Of a DNA stretch of 64,000 nucleotides, positions 47,352 to 56,385 are shown in pieces; the stretch's first letter is position 1, and each line of letters starts with the position of its first letter. A model generated the notes under the pieces. The model was not told the origin of the DNA and ran no database searches. It worked only from the letters and a program-made list of their open reading frames with translations. Source of the stretch: Acidisarcina polymorpha (lineage in GTDB: Bacteria > Acidobacteriota > Terriglobia > Terriglobales > Acidobacteriaceae); contig NZ_CP030840.1 in assembly GCF_003330725.1 (NCBI RefSeq), positions 1,240,001-1,304,000 on the forward strand, written 5' to 3'. The translations under genes were made by a program, and so were the position numbers.

Positions 47352-49220
47352 ATGAACGTAAATGGAACTGGTCAAACCGGTGCGCCGGCAAATGGTGCGC
47401 CCAAAAAGCATGTAGAGGTTCCTGGAAGCGCCTGGGGGGATCGGCTTCGTGCGCTCAAGAATGTGCCGCCCGTCCTCAAGATCCTTTGGGAGTCCGGTCC
47501 AGCGGTCGTCACCTGGGGCATCATCCTGCGGCTCATCACTGCCGGATTGCCTGCCCTGCTTGGTTACATATCTTCCTGGATCCTCGGCAATGTCAAGCTG
47601 GCGATCGATCACCAGCCACTGCCTCCGCGCTTCTGGTGGATGGTTGGGGCTGAAGTATTCTTTGCCGTTTTTGCGAACGCGATCAATCGCCTGATCGACT
47701 ATCTTGATAGCCTGCTCTCCGACCGTTATACCTTTTTCGTCAGTGTCCGGGTGATGCGGCAGGCTGCCGACCTCGATCTCACCACCTATGAAGACCCGGT
47801 CTTTTATGACCGGCTCGAACGTGCCCGCGTCCAGGCGACTGATCGTCTCGGCATGATCCAGCAGATGGGCCGGCTCTTGCAGCAGGTAGTCACAACCGCC
47901 ATCTTCACCGGCATTCTTATGTATCACTCGCCGTGGCTGGTGCTCCTGCTGACGCTGGGCGTACTGCCATCCTTCCTGGGCGAGACCCACTACGCTTTTC
48001 TTGGCTATGCCAAGAACTTCCGCCAGACTCCCGCCAAGCGGCAGATGGACTACTTGCGCCAGGCCGCGGGCAGCCGCGAAGGCGCGAAGGAACTGAAGCT
48101 CTACAACCTTGCCGATTACTTCACCGGCCGTTTTACCTCCCTCTCCAAGGAGATCTACGAAGAGAACATCGAGCTTTCCCGCCGCAAGCTTTTTTGGGGC
48201 GGCATCCTGACCATGATCGGAACGCTCGGCTACTACGGATCGTATGTTTTCGTGATCTGGCGCGCGGTCGAGGGACAGCTCGACATGACCACCCTGTTGT
48301 TCCTGACCACTTCGATTATCCAGGCGCAATCGAACTTGCAGCAGGTCTTTTCAACTGCCTCAGGCATCGCCGACCAGGCGCTCTTCCTGACCGACCTAAT
48401 TGCGTTCTTCGATATGAAGCCGACCGTGATATCGAAGCCGAATGGCCAGCTCGTACCTCGCCCGATCCGCCGCGGCTTCGAGTTCCGCAACGTCTCTTTC
48501 GCTTATCCAGGGACAACTCGCCGGGTTCTCAAGGACTTCAACTTCACCCTTTCGCCCGGGGAGCGCATCGCTCTAATCGGCGAGAACGGCCAGGGGAAGA
48601 CCACGGTCGTTAAGCTGATTACCAGGTTGTACGACCCCACTGAGGGTCAGATCCTGCTCGATGGCGTTGACCTGAGGGAATACAAGCTTGAAGATCTCCA
48701 TCATGAAATCGGCGTCATCTTTCAGGACTTCATGCGCTACGAGATGACCGCTCGCGAAAACATTGCGGTGGGCCGGGTGGAGCGTCAACATACCGAAGAG
48801 GAAATCGAACATGCCGCCGAAAAGAGCCTCGCCGCCAGCGTGGTGGCAAAGCTCAGCGGCGGGTATGACCAGATGCTCGGCCGCCGCTTCGAAGGCGGAG
48901 TCGAACTCTCCGGGGGGGAATGGCAGCGGGTCGCCCTGGCGCGCGCTTACCTGCGCGATGCTCAGCTGCTGATTCTTGATGAGCCGACCGCAGCGCTGGA
49001 CGCCAAGAGCGAGCTTGAAGTCTTCGAACGTTTCGCTGAACTCACCACCGACAAGATGGCGCTCCTCATCTCTCATCGCTTCTCGACGGTACGCATGGCC
49101 GATAGGATAGTTGTATTGGCGGGGGGCCGGCTGGTCGAGGAGGGCAATCATCAGCAGCTAATGGCGCTTGGCGGACGCTATGCCGAAATGTTCGAGATGC
49201 AGGCCGCCAGCTACCGGTAA
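47352..49220 (+). CDS. ABC exporter, fused permease-ATPase (candidate NdvA-like glucan exporter)
   Basis: The 622-residue protein is a half-size type IV ABC exporter: six-helix membrane domain (about 45-340) and nucleotide-binding domain (about 375-615) with Walker A GENGQGKTT, signature LSGGEWQRVALARA, Walker B LLILDEPTAALD and the H-loop SHRFSTV. It should dimerise and export a substrate from the cytoplasm. The gene directly downstream, on the same strand after 140 bases, is a GT84 beta-glucan synthase-like gene, and NdvA/ChvA exporters of cyclic beta-1,2-glucan have this layout, so a glucan substrate is plausible. By sequence alone a lipid or peptide substrate cannot be excluded. ATG 47352 has only AGGA, 13 bases upstream. 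Confidence 0.9.
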   Translation: MNVNGTGQTGAPANGAPKKHVEVPGSAWGDRLRALKNVPPVLKILWESGPAVVTWGIILRLITAGLPALLGYISSWILGNVKLAIDHQPLPPRFWWMVGAEVFFAVFANAINRLIDYLDSLLSDRYTFFVSVRVMRQAADLDLTTYEDPVFYDRLERARVQATDRLGMIQQMGRLLQQVVTTAIFTGILMYHSPWLVLLLTLGVLPSFLGETHYAFLGYAKNFRQTPAKRQMDYLRQAAGSREGAKELKLYNLADYFTGRFTSLSKEIYEENIELSRRKLFWGGILTMIGTLGYYGSYVFVIWRAVEGQLDMTTLLFLTTSIIQAQSNLQQVFSTASGIADQALFLTDLIAFFDMKPTVISKPNGQLVPRPIRRGFEFRNVSFAYPGTTRRVLKDFNFTLSPGERIALIGENGQGKTTVVKLITRLYDPTEGQILLDGVDLREYKLEDLHHEIGVIFQDFMRYEMTARENIAVGRVERQHTEEEIEHAAEKSLAASVVAKLSGGYDQMLGRRFEGGVELSGGEWQRVALARAYLRDAQLLILDEPTAALDAKSELEVFERFAELTTDKMALLISHRFSTVRMADRIVVLAGGRLVEEGNHQQLMALGGRYAEMFEMQAASYR

Positions 49221-49360
49221 GTGTTGATACTTGACGATCTACAGTTGGATCCGTATGGCTGGTTTGAACCACACTGCGGCGAACAGATTTAATGTTGAAT
49301 GGGCTGCAATTGGAGTAGCGCTGAAAACCTTTTTCCTGGACAGAACAAACCTTGACATCA

Positions 49361-52300
49361 ATGACTGAATTCATTCAGATAGCCGACGAAAGAAATCCTG
49401 ACGCCGCTCCCCTCTCGGTCGACCATCTTCGTCAGCATGCACGTACCACGGCCCGCGGCTGGGGTGTGACCCGAAGGCCACAGGGACGAGGTGCATTTCC
49501 TGCCCGTGTGGAAGCTGCCCGCACCTTGCTCGATAAACTTTACGGTCAGCTCGACCGAATGCCGCCGCCTGACTACTCTAAAGTTACTTCCCCCGACCCT
49601 ATCCTTGAACTGCGTGAAAACCCCCGCCTCATCCGGGCAGTCGTCTTGGAGGCGGCTTCCTTGCGCCGTAAGATCCCGGGGCTCCCTCGGGTGGTCACGC
49701 AATCCGCCCATGCTTCCGCCCATCCGGGCGAACAACAGGGAAGCTTGCCGCGGAATCTATACATCGCCGAAGCCTATTTCGATGCCACTCAGTCGGTCTG
49801 GAACCCGGACGCTTTTCGCATCTACCTTGAACAACTCCAGCTGGACGATCCGCTCGATCTCGAAGAGCTCTGGGCGATTCCAAGCTTCATGAAGTTCCAT
49901 CTTCTGGAGCAGGTCCTCGATCAGGCACAGGGTATGCTTGACTCGCCCTCGACCGTAGACCTCGCCTCAAAGAAGCTACTCTCGACCCGCATCAGGACCC
50001 TTCGAGATGTGGGCTTCGCCGACTGGGTCCCGCTGCTGGAGTCGTTGATCATTTTCGATCCCACCTTGCGCCAGGATCCAGCACACTCCTACTCGCTGAT
50101 GGATTTTGAGACTCGTGAGAGCTATCGCAAGCGCATAGCGAAGGTGGCCCGCTACTCCGAGTTCACCGAAGCTCAGGTAGCCTCTGCCGCCTTAGACCTC
50201 GCTCACGAGGCATGGAAGCTTCCCATCACCGACGCTCGTCTCTACCTGCGACGCAGCCACGTCGGCTATTATCTGATCGATAAAGGATTTCCGCAGCTCG
50301 CCAGCCGCATCGGTTATCGCCCCGCCTTCATCGATCGTTTGCGTACGCTTATCCGTAACAACGCCGATGATTTTTATATTGGCGGCATCGAGGTCATCAC
50401 TATCCTGCTGATGGCAGCGGTAATCGCGCCCTTGGCTTCTCGCTATCCGGTGATCGGCGGTCTGACACTCGCCTTCTTTCTGCTCCTGTTACCCGCCGCC
50501 CAGGGCACCGTTGACCTCTTCAATAACATTGTCACCGCGCTCTTCAAAGCGCATCCTCTTCCGAAGCTCGACTTCAGCAGCGGAATTCCAGCCGAGTTCG
50601 CCACATTTGTGGCTGTGCCCACGTTGCTGATGAATGAGAAGCAGCTTCGCGAACTCGTGGAAGAACTTGAAGTCCGCTTCCTCGCGAATCCCGATCCCAA
50701 CCTCCACTTCGGCCTGGTTACCGATCTGCCGGATTCTGTCACGCGGCCTCGTGAGAACGACACCGATCCGTTGGTCGACCTGGCATTGAGCCTCATTAAC
50801 GAGCTGAATGCCCGCTATCGCGAGAGCAACTATGGATCCTTCTTTCTCCTGCATCGTCACCGCATTTTCAATGCCAGGCAAGGCGTGTGGATGGGCTGGG
50901 AACGCAAGCGCGGCAAGCTGCTTGATCTGAACAAGTATCTGCGCGGCGACTTCGACGCCTTCCCCGTCAAGGCGGGAAACCTCGAGGTACTGCGGCAAGT
51001 CAAATACATCATCACCCTGGATTCCGATACTCAACTGCCCCGCGGCACTGCGTCCCGCCTGGTCGGCGCGATCGCTCATCCGCTCAATCGCGCCATTATC
51101 GATCCGCGTTTGCGCATCGTCACAGAGGGCTACGGTTTGCTGCAGCCGCGAGTTGGGGTCAGCGTCAGCTCCGCTTCCCGTTCTCGCCTGGCAGCAATTT
51201 ATTCGGGGCAAACCGGCTTCGACATTTACGCACGCGCGGTCTCCGACGCATACCAGGATCTTTATTCTGAGGGCATCTTTACTGGCAAAGGGATCTATGA
51301 AGTTGCCAGTTTCCATGCCGTGCTGGACCGTCGTTTCCCTCGCAACTCCTTGCTGAGCCACGATCTGATCGAAGGCTCATATGCTCGGGTGGGTCTGGCC
51401 ACTGACATCGAGGTCATCGACGACTATCCTTCGCACTATAGCGCCTACACCAGGCGCAAGCATCGCTGGGTGCGCGGGGACTGGCAGATCGCGCAATGGA
51501 TGTTCTCGAAGGTGCCGGACGAATCTGGCCGCTTCGTGCCTAACCCCATCAGCACGATCTCCCGCTGGCGCATTCTCGATAACCTGCGCCGCTCACTCGT
51601 CGAACCGTTCACCTTCCTGCTGCTGGTAGCCGGTTGGCTGGGCCTGCCTGGCGGTCCGCTCTATTGGACGGTTGCCACCCTGATCATCTTTTTCCTGCCC
51701 AATATCGTTCAACTCTTCTTCTCGCTCGGCCATGCAGCCTTTTCAGACCAGGAGGGCGCTGTCGGCGAAGCCTTCTCGGGGTTCTTGCAGGCACTTGGTG
51801 TTTCGCTGCTCACTCTCGCGTTTCTTCCTCATCAGACGCTGCTTTCACTCGACGCTATCGTGCGCTCGCTCGTCCGCCGCTTCATCACCGGGCAGCGGTT
51901 GCTTGAGTGGGAAACTGCTGCGGAGGCCGAAGCCAACGCCAAGTCCAAGAAGCGAACTCCGGTCGACACTTACCTTGCCGCAATGCCCCTGATTGCGATA
52001 GCGCTCGCTGCCATCATCTGGTACTTCAACTGGGGCGCGCTCCATATCGCCGTACCCGTCCTTGTTTTATGGGGATTCTCCGGCTCAATCACTGCCTGGC
52101 TCAACGCGCCGCCCCGCGAGCAGCATGCACGCATCAGCCCCGCAGATGCGGTCTTCCTGGAGCAGCAGGCACTGCGCATCTGGCGTTTCTATGCCGAGTT
52201 TGGCAGCGAGAAACACAACTATCTCATTCCCGATAATGTCGAGGAAGAACAGCTCGTCGAAGCGCCGCGGGTTTCCACCACGAACATCGGCATGTTGCTC

Positions 52301-53893
52301 AATGCCCGCCAGGCTGCCGGGGATCTCGGCTTTATCACCGCCCATGAGTTCGTCGATCTCACTCGCCGTACGCTCGCCAGCATCCACAAGCTTGAAAAGC
52401 TCAACGGCCATCCCTACAACTGGTATGACACTCTGACCCTGGCGCCATTGCAGCCGGTCACAATATCCAGTGTGGACAATGGCAACCTGGCCGCTTCTCT
52501 TTACACGCTCCGCGCCGGGGCGCTTGCCATGCTCAAGCTTCCGCTCCTGCGACCGAATCTCTTTGGCGGCCTGCGTACTCATTGGCAGCTGATGCTGGCG
52601 CAAAAAGGAATTCCGAAGCAGATCGCCAGCCATCCGCTTCCACCTGAAACAGCGAGCAATGACACTTGGGTCAGTTGGTGTTTGGGAACCGAAATGCTGG
52701 AGGGTTTTTCGGCGCACACCGAGCTTAGCGGCGAGGCTGCCTGGTGGCTTCGCGAGACCGGGCAGCGGATCAAAGCGATCAGCCAGCTTATCCGCGACTA
52801 CCGTCCCTGGATGCTGCCTGAGTTCGCCCCGTTGCGGGCGATCCCGCAGCTAGGTTTCTCGCTTGAAACGCCTATAGCACTGGCCACTGCGCCAGAGTTC
52901 GCCACTCAACTCGAGGCACGCCTCGACCGCATGTGGGCGACCTCGACCGACCAAGCCAACTCTGTGCTCAGCGAACAGCTTCGTTCCTTGCTACCCGACG
53001 CCATCATTCGGCTTAAAGCGTTAAACTCTGCCCTGGTGGCAATCGCGGAGGATGCATTCCACCTCGCCGATCAAATGGATTTTGGATTTCTGCTGGAGAA
53101 GAGCCGTCTGCTTCTCTCGATCGGCTACGAAGTCGCCACCAAGAAGCTGCATACCGCGACATACGACATGCTCGCCTCCGAAGCCCGGATCGCGACCTTC
53201 CTGGCGGTGGCAAAGGGAGATATTCCCCAGCAAAGCTGGTTCAAGCTGGCGCGCACTCACACCATCGCCTTCAACCGCCCGGTGCTGCTCTCCTGGACCG
53301 GCACGATGTTCGAATACCTGATGCCATCTCTCTGGATGCGCAGCTATCCCGACACCCTGGTTTCCCGAACTTTAAGTGCCGCGGTTGAAATTCAACGTGA
53401 TTTCGCCCGCAAACATCGCATCCCGTGGGGCATCTCCGAATCCGGATATGCCGAGCAGGACCCTGCCGGCCACTACCACTATCAAGCTTTCGGCATTCCC
53501 GACATGGCGCTGAAATGGGATGCGACCGCTGGCCCCGTCGTGTCGCCTTACTCCACCTTCCTGGCGCTCGGCACCGATGCGCCGGCGGCCATGAAGAACC
53601 TTCGCCGCATGGCCAAAGCCGGATGGGTTGGCGCCTATGGCTTCTATGAGTCCGCCGATTACTCCCAGACGAAAGGCCAGGCCAAGCTCGTTCGCGAGTG
53701 GATGGCCCATCATCAGGGAATGTGCCTGCTCGCCATCCTCAACCTGTTGCACGAAAACGTCGTCCAGACCTGGTTCCACTCCAATCCACAACTGCAAGCG
53801 ACCGAGCTGTTGCTGCACGAGAGACCGATGCGCGAAGCGGCTTTGAGGGCGGAATACAAACAGTTCTCCCCTAAGACTCGCCGCACCGCCTGA
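49361..53893 (+). CDS. GT84 plus glycoamylase-like protein (N-terminal half of a cyclic beta-glucan synthase)
   Basis: About 1510 residues. Two membrane helices lie near 345-385. The processive glycosyltransferase follows with DxD as ITLDSDTQLPRG (about 553) and RRKHRWVRGDWQ near the Q/RxxRW site, then membrane helices at about 745-795, 808-845 and 873-915. The C-terminal part is a glycoamylase-like (PF10091/GH189-type) domain with PWGISESGYAEQDP (about 1353) and WMAHHQGM. Cyclic beta-1,2-glucan synthases (NdvB/Cgs) have this order but add a GH94 phosphorylase domain and reach about 2800 residues. That domain is missing and a stop follows cleanly. ATG 49361 was chosen over the TTG at 49352. 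It follows the ABC exporter. Confidence 0.88.
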   Translation: MTEFIQIADERNPDAAPLSVDHLRQHARTTARGWGVTRRPQGRGAFPARVEAARTLLDKLYGQLDRMPPPDYSKVTSPDPILELRENPRLIRAVVLEAASLRRKIPGLPRVVTQSAHASAHPGEQQGSLPRNLYIAEAYFDATQSVWNPDAFRIYLEQLQLDDPLDLEELWAIPSFMKFHLLEQVLDQAQGMLDSPSTVDLASKKLLSTRIRTLRDVGFADWVPLLESLIIFDPTLRQDPAHSYSLMDFETRESYRKRIAKVARYSEFTEAQVASAALDLAHEAWKLPITDARLYLRRSHVGYYLIDKGFPQLASRIGYRPAFIDRLRTLIRNNADDFYIGGIEVITILLMAAVIAPLASRYPVIGGLTLAFFLLLLPAAQGTVDLFNNIVTALFKAHPLPKLDFSSGIPAEFATFVAVPTLLMNEKQLRELVEELEVRFLANPDPNLHFGLVTDLPDSVTRPRENDTDPLVDLALSLINELNARYRESNYGSFFLLHRHRIFNARQGVWMGWERKRGKLLDLNKYLRGDFDAFPVKAGNLEVLRQVKYIITLDSDTQLPRGTASRLVGAIAHPLNRAIIDPRLRIVTEGYGLLQPRVGVSVSSASRSRLAAIYSGQTGFDIYARAVSDAYQDLYSEGIFTGKGIYEVASFHAVLDRRFPRNSLLSHDLIEGSYARVGLATDIEVIDDYPSHYSAYTRRKHRWVRGDWQIAQWMFSKVPDESGRFVPNPISTISRWRILDNLRRSLVEPFTFLLLVAGWLGLPGGPLYWTVATLIIFFLPNIVQLFFSLGHAAFSDQEGAVGEAFSGFLQALGVSLLTLAFLPHQTLLSLDAIVRSLVRRFITGQRLLEWETAAEAEANAKSKKRTPVDTYLAAMPLIAIALAAIIWYFNWGALHIAVPVLVLWGFSGSITAWLNAPPREQHARISPADAVFLEQQALRIWRFYAEFGSEKHNYLIPDNVEEEQLVEAPRVSTTNIGMLLNARQAAGDLGFITAHEFVDLTRRTLASIHKLEKLNGHPYNWYDTLTLAPLQPVTISSVDNGNLAASLYTLRAGALAMLKLPLLRPNLFGGLRTHWQLMLAQKGIPKQIASHPLPPETASNDTWVSWCLGTEMLEGFSAHTELSGEAAWWLRETGQRIKAISQLIRDYRPWMLPEFAPLRAIPQLGFSLETPIALATAPEFATQLEARLDRMWATSTDQANSVLSEQLRSLLPDAIIRLKALNSALVAIAEDAFHLADQMDFGFLLEKSRLLLSIGYEVATKKLHTATYDMLASEARIATFLAVAKGDIPQQSWFKLARTHTIAFNRPVLLSWTGTMFEYLMPSLWMRSYPDTLVSRTLSAAVEIQRDFARKHRIPWGISESGYAEQDPAGHYHYQAFGIPDMALKWDATAGPVVSPYSTFLALGTDAPAAMKNLRRMAKAGWVGAYGFYESADYSQTKGQAKLVREWMAHHQGMCLLAILNLLHENVVQTWFHSNPQLQATELLLHERPMREAALRAEYKQFSPKTRRTA

Positions 53894-53933
53894 ACCGGGA
53901 GCAGAAACGAAAGATCGCGAAAATTAGCTGGGC

Positions 53934-55181
53934 TCAATCGCAGCTGCATTTGGCGACAATTAAGGTAATGTCGTCGTGTTGTTCCTCGGAACTGAATCGA
54001 CGAAGGGCCTCAACGATCAATGCCAAAATCGCTTGTGCCGGTTGCGCCCGGTGGCGTCTCAATGCTTCGATCAGACGAGCTTCGCCGAACTCCTCTTCTG
54101 CTTCATTGAAGGATTCAGTAACGCCGTCGGTGTAAAGGGCCAGCATGTCTCCCGGATGCATCTGGCACTCTACCGTGGGGCCATCCCAATCTTTGAACAA
54201 GCCCAACACCGTGCCGGTTGAATGAAGCATCTCCAGGGTGTCATCCTGGCGCAGAAGGATAGCCGCCAAATGGCCGCAATTCGTATATCGCAATCGTTGT
54301 TTCGGGCCGTCATATTCGGCGTAGAAGAAGGTCGCGTAGGAGCTGTCCGCGGTGTTCTGATAGAACAGCTCATTCACTGAGCGCAATAGAAGGTGCGGCT
54401 GCTCGCGAGCCAGGGCAAATTGGCTGCGCAGGTTTGCTTGAAGATTGGCCATAAGCAGCGCCGCTGCCATTCCCTTGCCGGAGATATCGCCGATCAGCAA
54501 CCCCAGCCGCTCTTGTCCCAAGGCCAGGAAATCATAATAATCCCCACCGACGTGACGGGCCTGGATGCACACGCCGGCATAATCGAGGCCCGCCACCGCA
54601 GGCAGGGTCTGCGGGAAAAGCCTGGCCTGCACCTGCTTGGCAATCTCCAGCTCCTGTGCGGTGCGCCTTTCCAGCTCCGCCTTCTCAGCGATCGCGCGGC
54701 GTTGCGCTTCAATGTCTCGGCTCATCTCGTCGGAAGCGATCAATTCAAATGCGTTTTTGTCTGGATCGCAAAAGCGGGCGAACGTTCCTCCCCAAAGCTG
54801 CGACTGCGGCGGTTGGGAAAAATGCACTCCCCGGCTAAGCCACAACTCATAGGTGGCATTGATGTCCTCGGTAATGAATCCGATGTTGGTCGGCCGCCCA
54901 ATGAGCTTGTAGTTGTCAGAGTTCCGCTTCGGCGCGAGCAGCGCCAGGATCGTGCTTCCATCGGGAGGAGCGACGGCGATCCACCGGCCAAATTCGAAGC
55001 GGCCATCGGCCAGGACGCTGAACCCTAACTGATCCACATAAAAGGAGACGCTCCGGGCGAGATCCCGAACGTAGACATTGGATTTGAAGATACGAAGATA
55101 CGGGCTGTCCGAGCTTCCGCGCCTTGTCCCTCGTTCCACCAGGTCCAGCGGAGCGGAGGTTTTCTTCTCAGGAGTTTTCAC
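53934..55181 (-). CDS. SpoIIE/PP2C phosphatase fused to an N-terminal VOC (glyoxalase-like) domain
   Basis: The 415-residue protein has a VOC fold at about 30-150 (FKSNVYVRDLARSVSFYVDQ, LGFSVLADGRFEFG, ending RFCDPDKNAFELIASDE), a helical linker (about 155-185, ERRTAQELEIAKQVQARLFP) and a PP2C phosphatase with GGDYYDFL, IGDISGKGMAAAL, LYTDGVTE and HDDITLIV for the metal site. SpoIIE-type enzymes usually dephosphorylate anti-anti-sigma factors or adaptors. VOC domains bind small ligands or metals, so it may be a ligand-gated phosphatase. No anti-sigma partner is adjacent. GTG 55181 is the start; the ribosome site is weak. It is tail to tail with the GT84 gene. Confidence 0.92.
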   Translation of the reverse strand: MKTPEKKTSAPLDLVERGTRRGSSDSPYLRIFKSNVYVRDLARSVSFYVDQLGFSVLADGRFEFGRWIAVAPPDGSTILALLAPKRNSDNYKLIGRPTNIGFITEDINATYELWLSRGVHFSQPPQSQLWGGTFARFCDPDKNAFELIASDEMSRDIEAQRRAIAEKAELERRTAQELEIAKQVQARLFPQTLPAVAGLDYAGVCIQARHVGGDYYDFLALGQERLGLLIGDISGKGMAAALLMANLQANLRSQFALAREQPHLLLRSVNELFYQNTADSSYATFFYAEYDGPKQRLRYTNCGHLAAILLRQDDTLEMLHSTGTVLGLFKDWDGPTVECQMHPGDMLALYTDGVTESFNEAEEEFGEARLIEALRRHRAQPAQAILALIVEALRRFSSEEQHDDITLIVAKCSCD

Positions 55182-55437
55182 TCTGGCTCAGTGTTGATTC
55201 CCTTTCTGCAGCTATGGTAACGCCGCCGGTTCTCGCAGGCATTTCCTTTCTCTCGGTCTTGCGGAATTCCTCCATCCACAGAGCTCTTTCGTCATGAGAA
55301 TGGAGAATTTGGATGAATGCTGAGATCCTACGGCAGCCGTCATTCATCGGTAGTCAACGGTCGTATCTCGGCAGTCGGCTCGCTGATAAACTCGAATTAA
55401 AGCAGCTCATCCAAAATTTGCAGGAGTGTCACACCGC

Positions 55438-55665
55438 ATGTCCGATACCGCAGTCAAGATCACTACCCGGCCGAACGGCCCCTTCCGCGTCGAAGGTCCG
55501 ATTACCCTCATCAATGTCGATGGTCAGGAAATCGATCTGACCGGCAAACCCGCCGTCTCCCTCTGTCGCTGCGGCGCCTCGGTCAACAAACCATTCTGCG
55601 ACGGGACCCACTCCAAGATCGGCTTTCAGGCGGCTGAGGCCGCGGTTGCCGCCGAGCAGAAGTAG
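55438..55665 (+). CDS. CDGSH-type iron-sulfur protein
   Basis: A 75-residue protein with one full CDGSH motif, CRCGASVNKPFCDGTH (C-x-C-x2-S-x3-P-x-C-D-G-T-H), which binds a 2Fe-2S cluster with three Cys and one His. The N-terminal part (RPNGPFRVEGPITLINVDGQ) is a beta-strand region typical of small bacterial members. The role is probably redox or iron-sulfur handling in the cytoplasm. ATG 55438 lies 11 bases after AGGAG; the GTG at 55426 is too close to that site. It stands alone between the phosphatase gene and a decayed toxin-antitoxin pair. Confidence 0.93.
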   Translation: MSDTAVKITTRPNGPFRVEGPITLINVDGQEIDLTGKPAVSLCRCGASVNKPFCDGTHSKIGFQAAEAAVAAEQK

Positions 55666-55781
55666 CGCGTTTCAGTGCTCTAGGCTCAATGGGCGGCGGA
55701 GCGGGAACGACTTACCGACGGCGAGTTTGACTGCCGCTGCCCGTAGTGCATCCGCTTATGATGGAACGGAGGGTAAGCAAG

Positions 55782-56018
55782 ATGAGAACAGCAACTCTCG
55801 ATTGATCGCGATGCCCTGCCGTGGAGAGCACCCCTGGTAAGCGTAGCGGCGCATGGGTGTTCAAAGGGACGCGGACGCCCGTTTCAACCGTGTTCGAGAA
55901 CCTTCAAGACATGAGTGTCGACGAGTTGGTCGAGGGGTTCGGAGCGACTCGCGAACAGGTTCAAGCCGTCCTACAACTCGCGGCGCACAGTGCGGAAGCA
56001 GCGGCTTCTCGCCCATAG
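55782..56018 (+). pseudogene. DUF433-type antitoxin with a nonsense mutation
   Basis: ATG 55782 has a perfect GGAGGG eight bases upstream. The frame reads MRTATLD, then TGA (55803-55805), then SRCPAVESTPGKRSGAWVF and KGTRTPVSTVFENLQDMSVD. DUF433 proteins usually carry a Trp at the stop position (D-W-x-x-C), so TGG has probably become TGA. The rest of the domain is intact. A GTG at 55821 might still allow a shortened product of 65 residues, without a ribosome site. DUF433 proteins act as antitoxins to DUF5615/PIN-like toxins, and the remains of one follow. Confidence 0.72.
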
Positions 56019-56353
56019 ATACTGGTTCTTTTACAATGGAGCCCCGCGCACTCTCGCCCGCTACCTGATCGAACATCATGCGGTCACTGAAGCCCGCGCC
56101 CGTGGGCTGGCAGGATTGGAAAACGGCGACCTCTTAAACGAGGCCGAAGCCGCATGGCCTTGAAGTGCTGGTAACAACCGACAAAAACCTCAGTTATCAG
56201 CAGAATCTAGCAAGCCGGAAGACGGCCGTGGTTGTGCTCGGCCAAGGCCTCTGGACACTCATCAAGCCATATGTGGCGCAGGTCGTTGCGACGGCGAATG
56301 CGGCGACACCGGGCAGCTTTTCCGAGGTGGAAATTCCGTTTGATTCCAGTTAG
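55990..56353 (+). pseudogene. DUF5615 (PIN-like) toxin, frameshifted
   Basis: The first part, YNGAPRTLARYLIEHHAVTE and LENGDLLNEAEAA, is in one frame up to the stop at 56161-56163. The second part, LEVLVTTDKNLSYQQNLASR, KTAVVVLG and on to ATPGSFSEVEIPF, is in the next frame. Removing one base near 56155 joins them into a normal DUF5615 protein. No ATG precedes the first part; the GTG at 55990, inside the antitoxin gene, is the only start in frame. With the damaged antitoxin this is a decayed type II module. Confidence 0.75.
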
Positions 56354-56385
56354 ATCCGAAGAGCGGGGAAGAAGCGGCAACCCGG

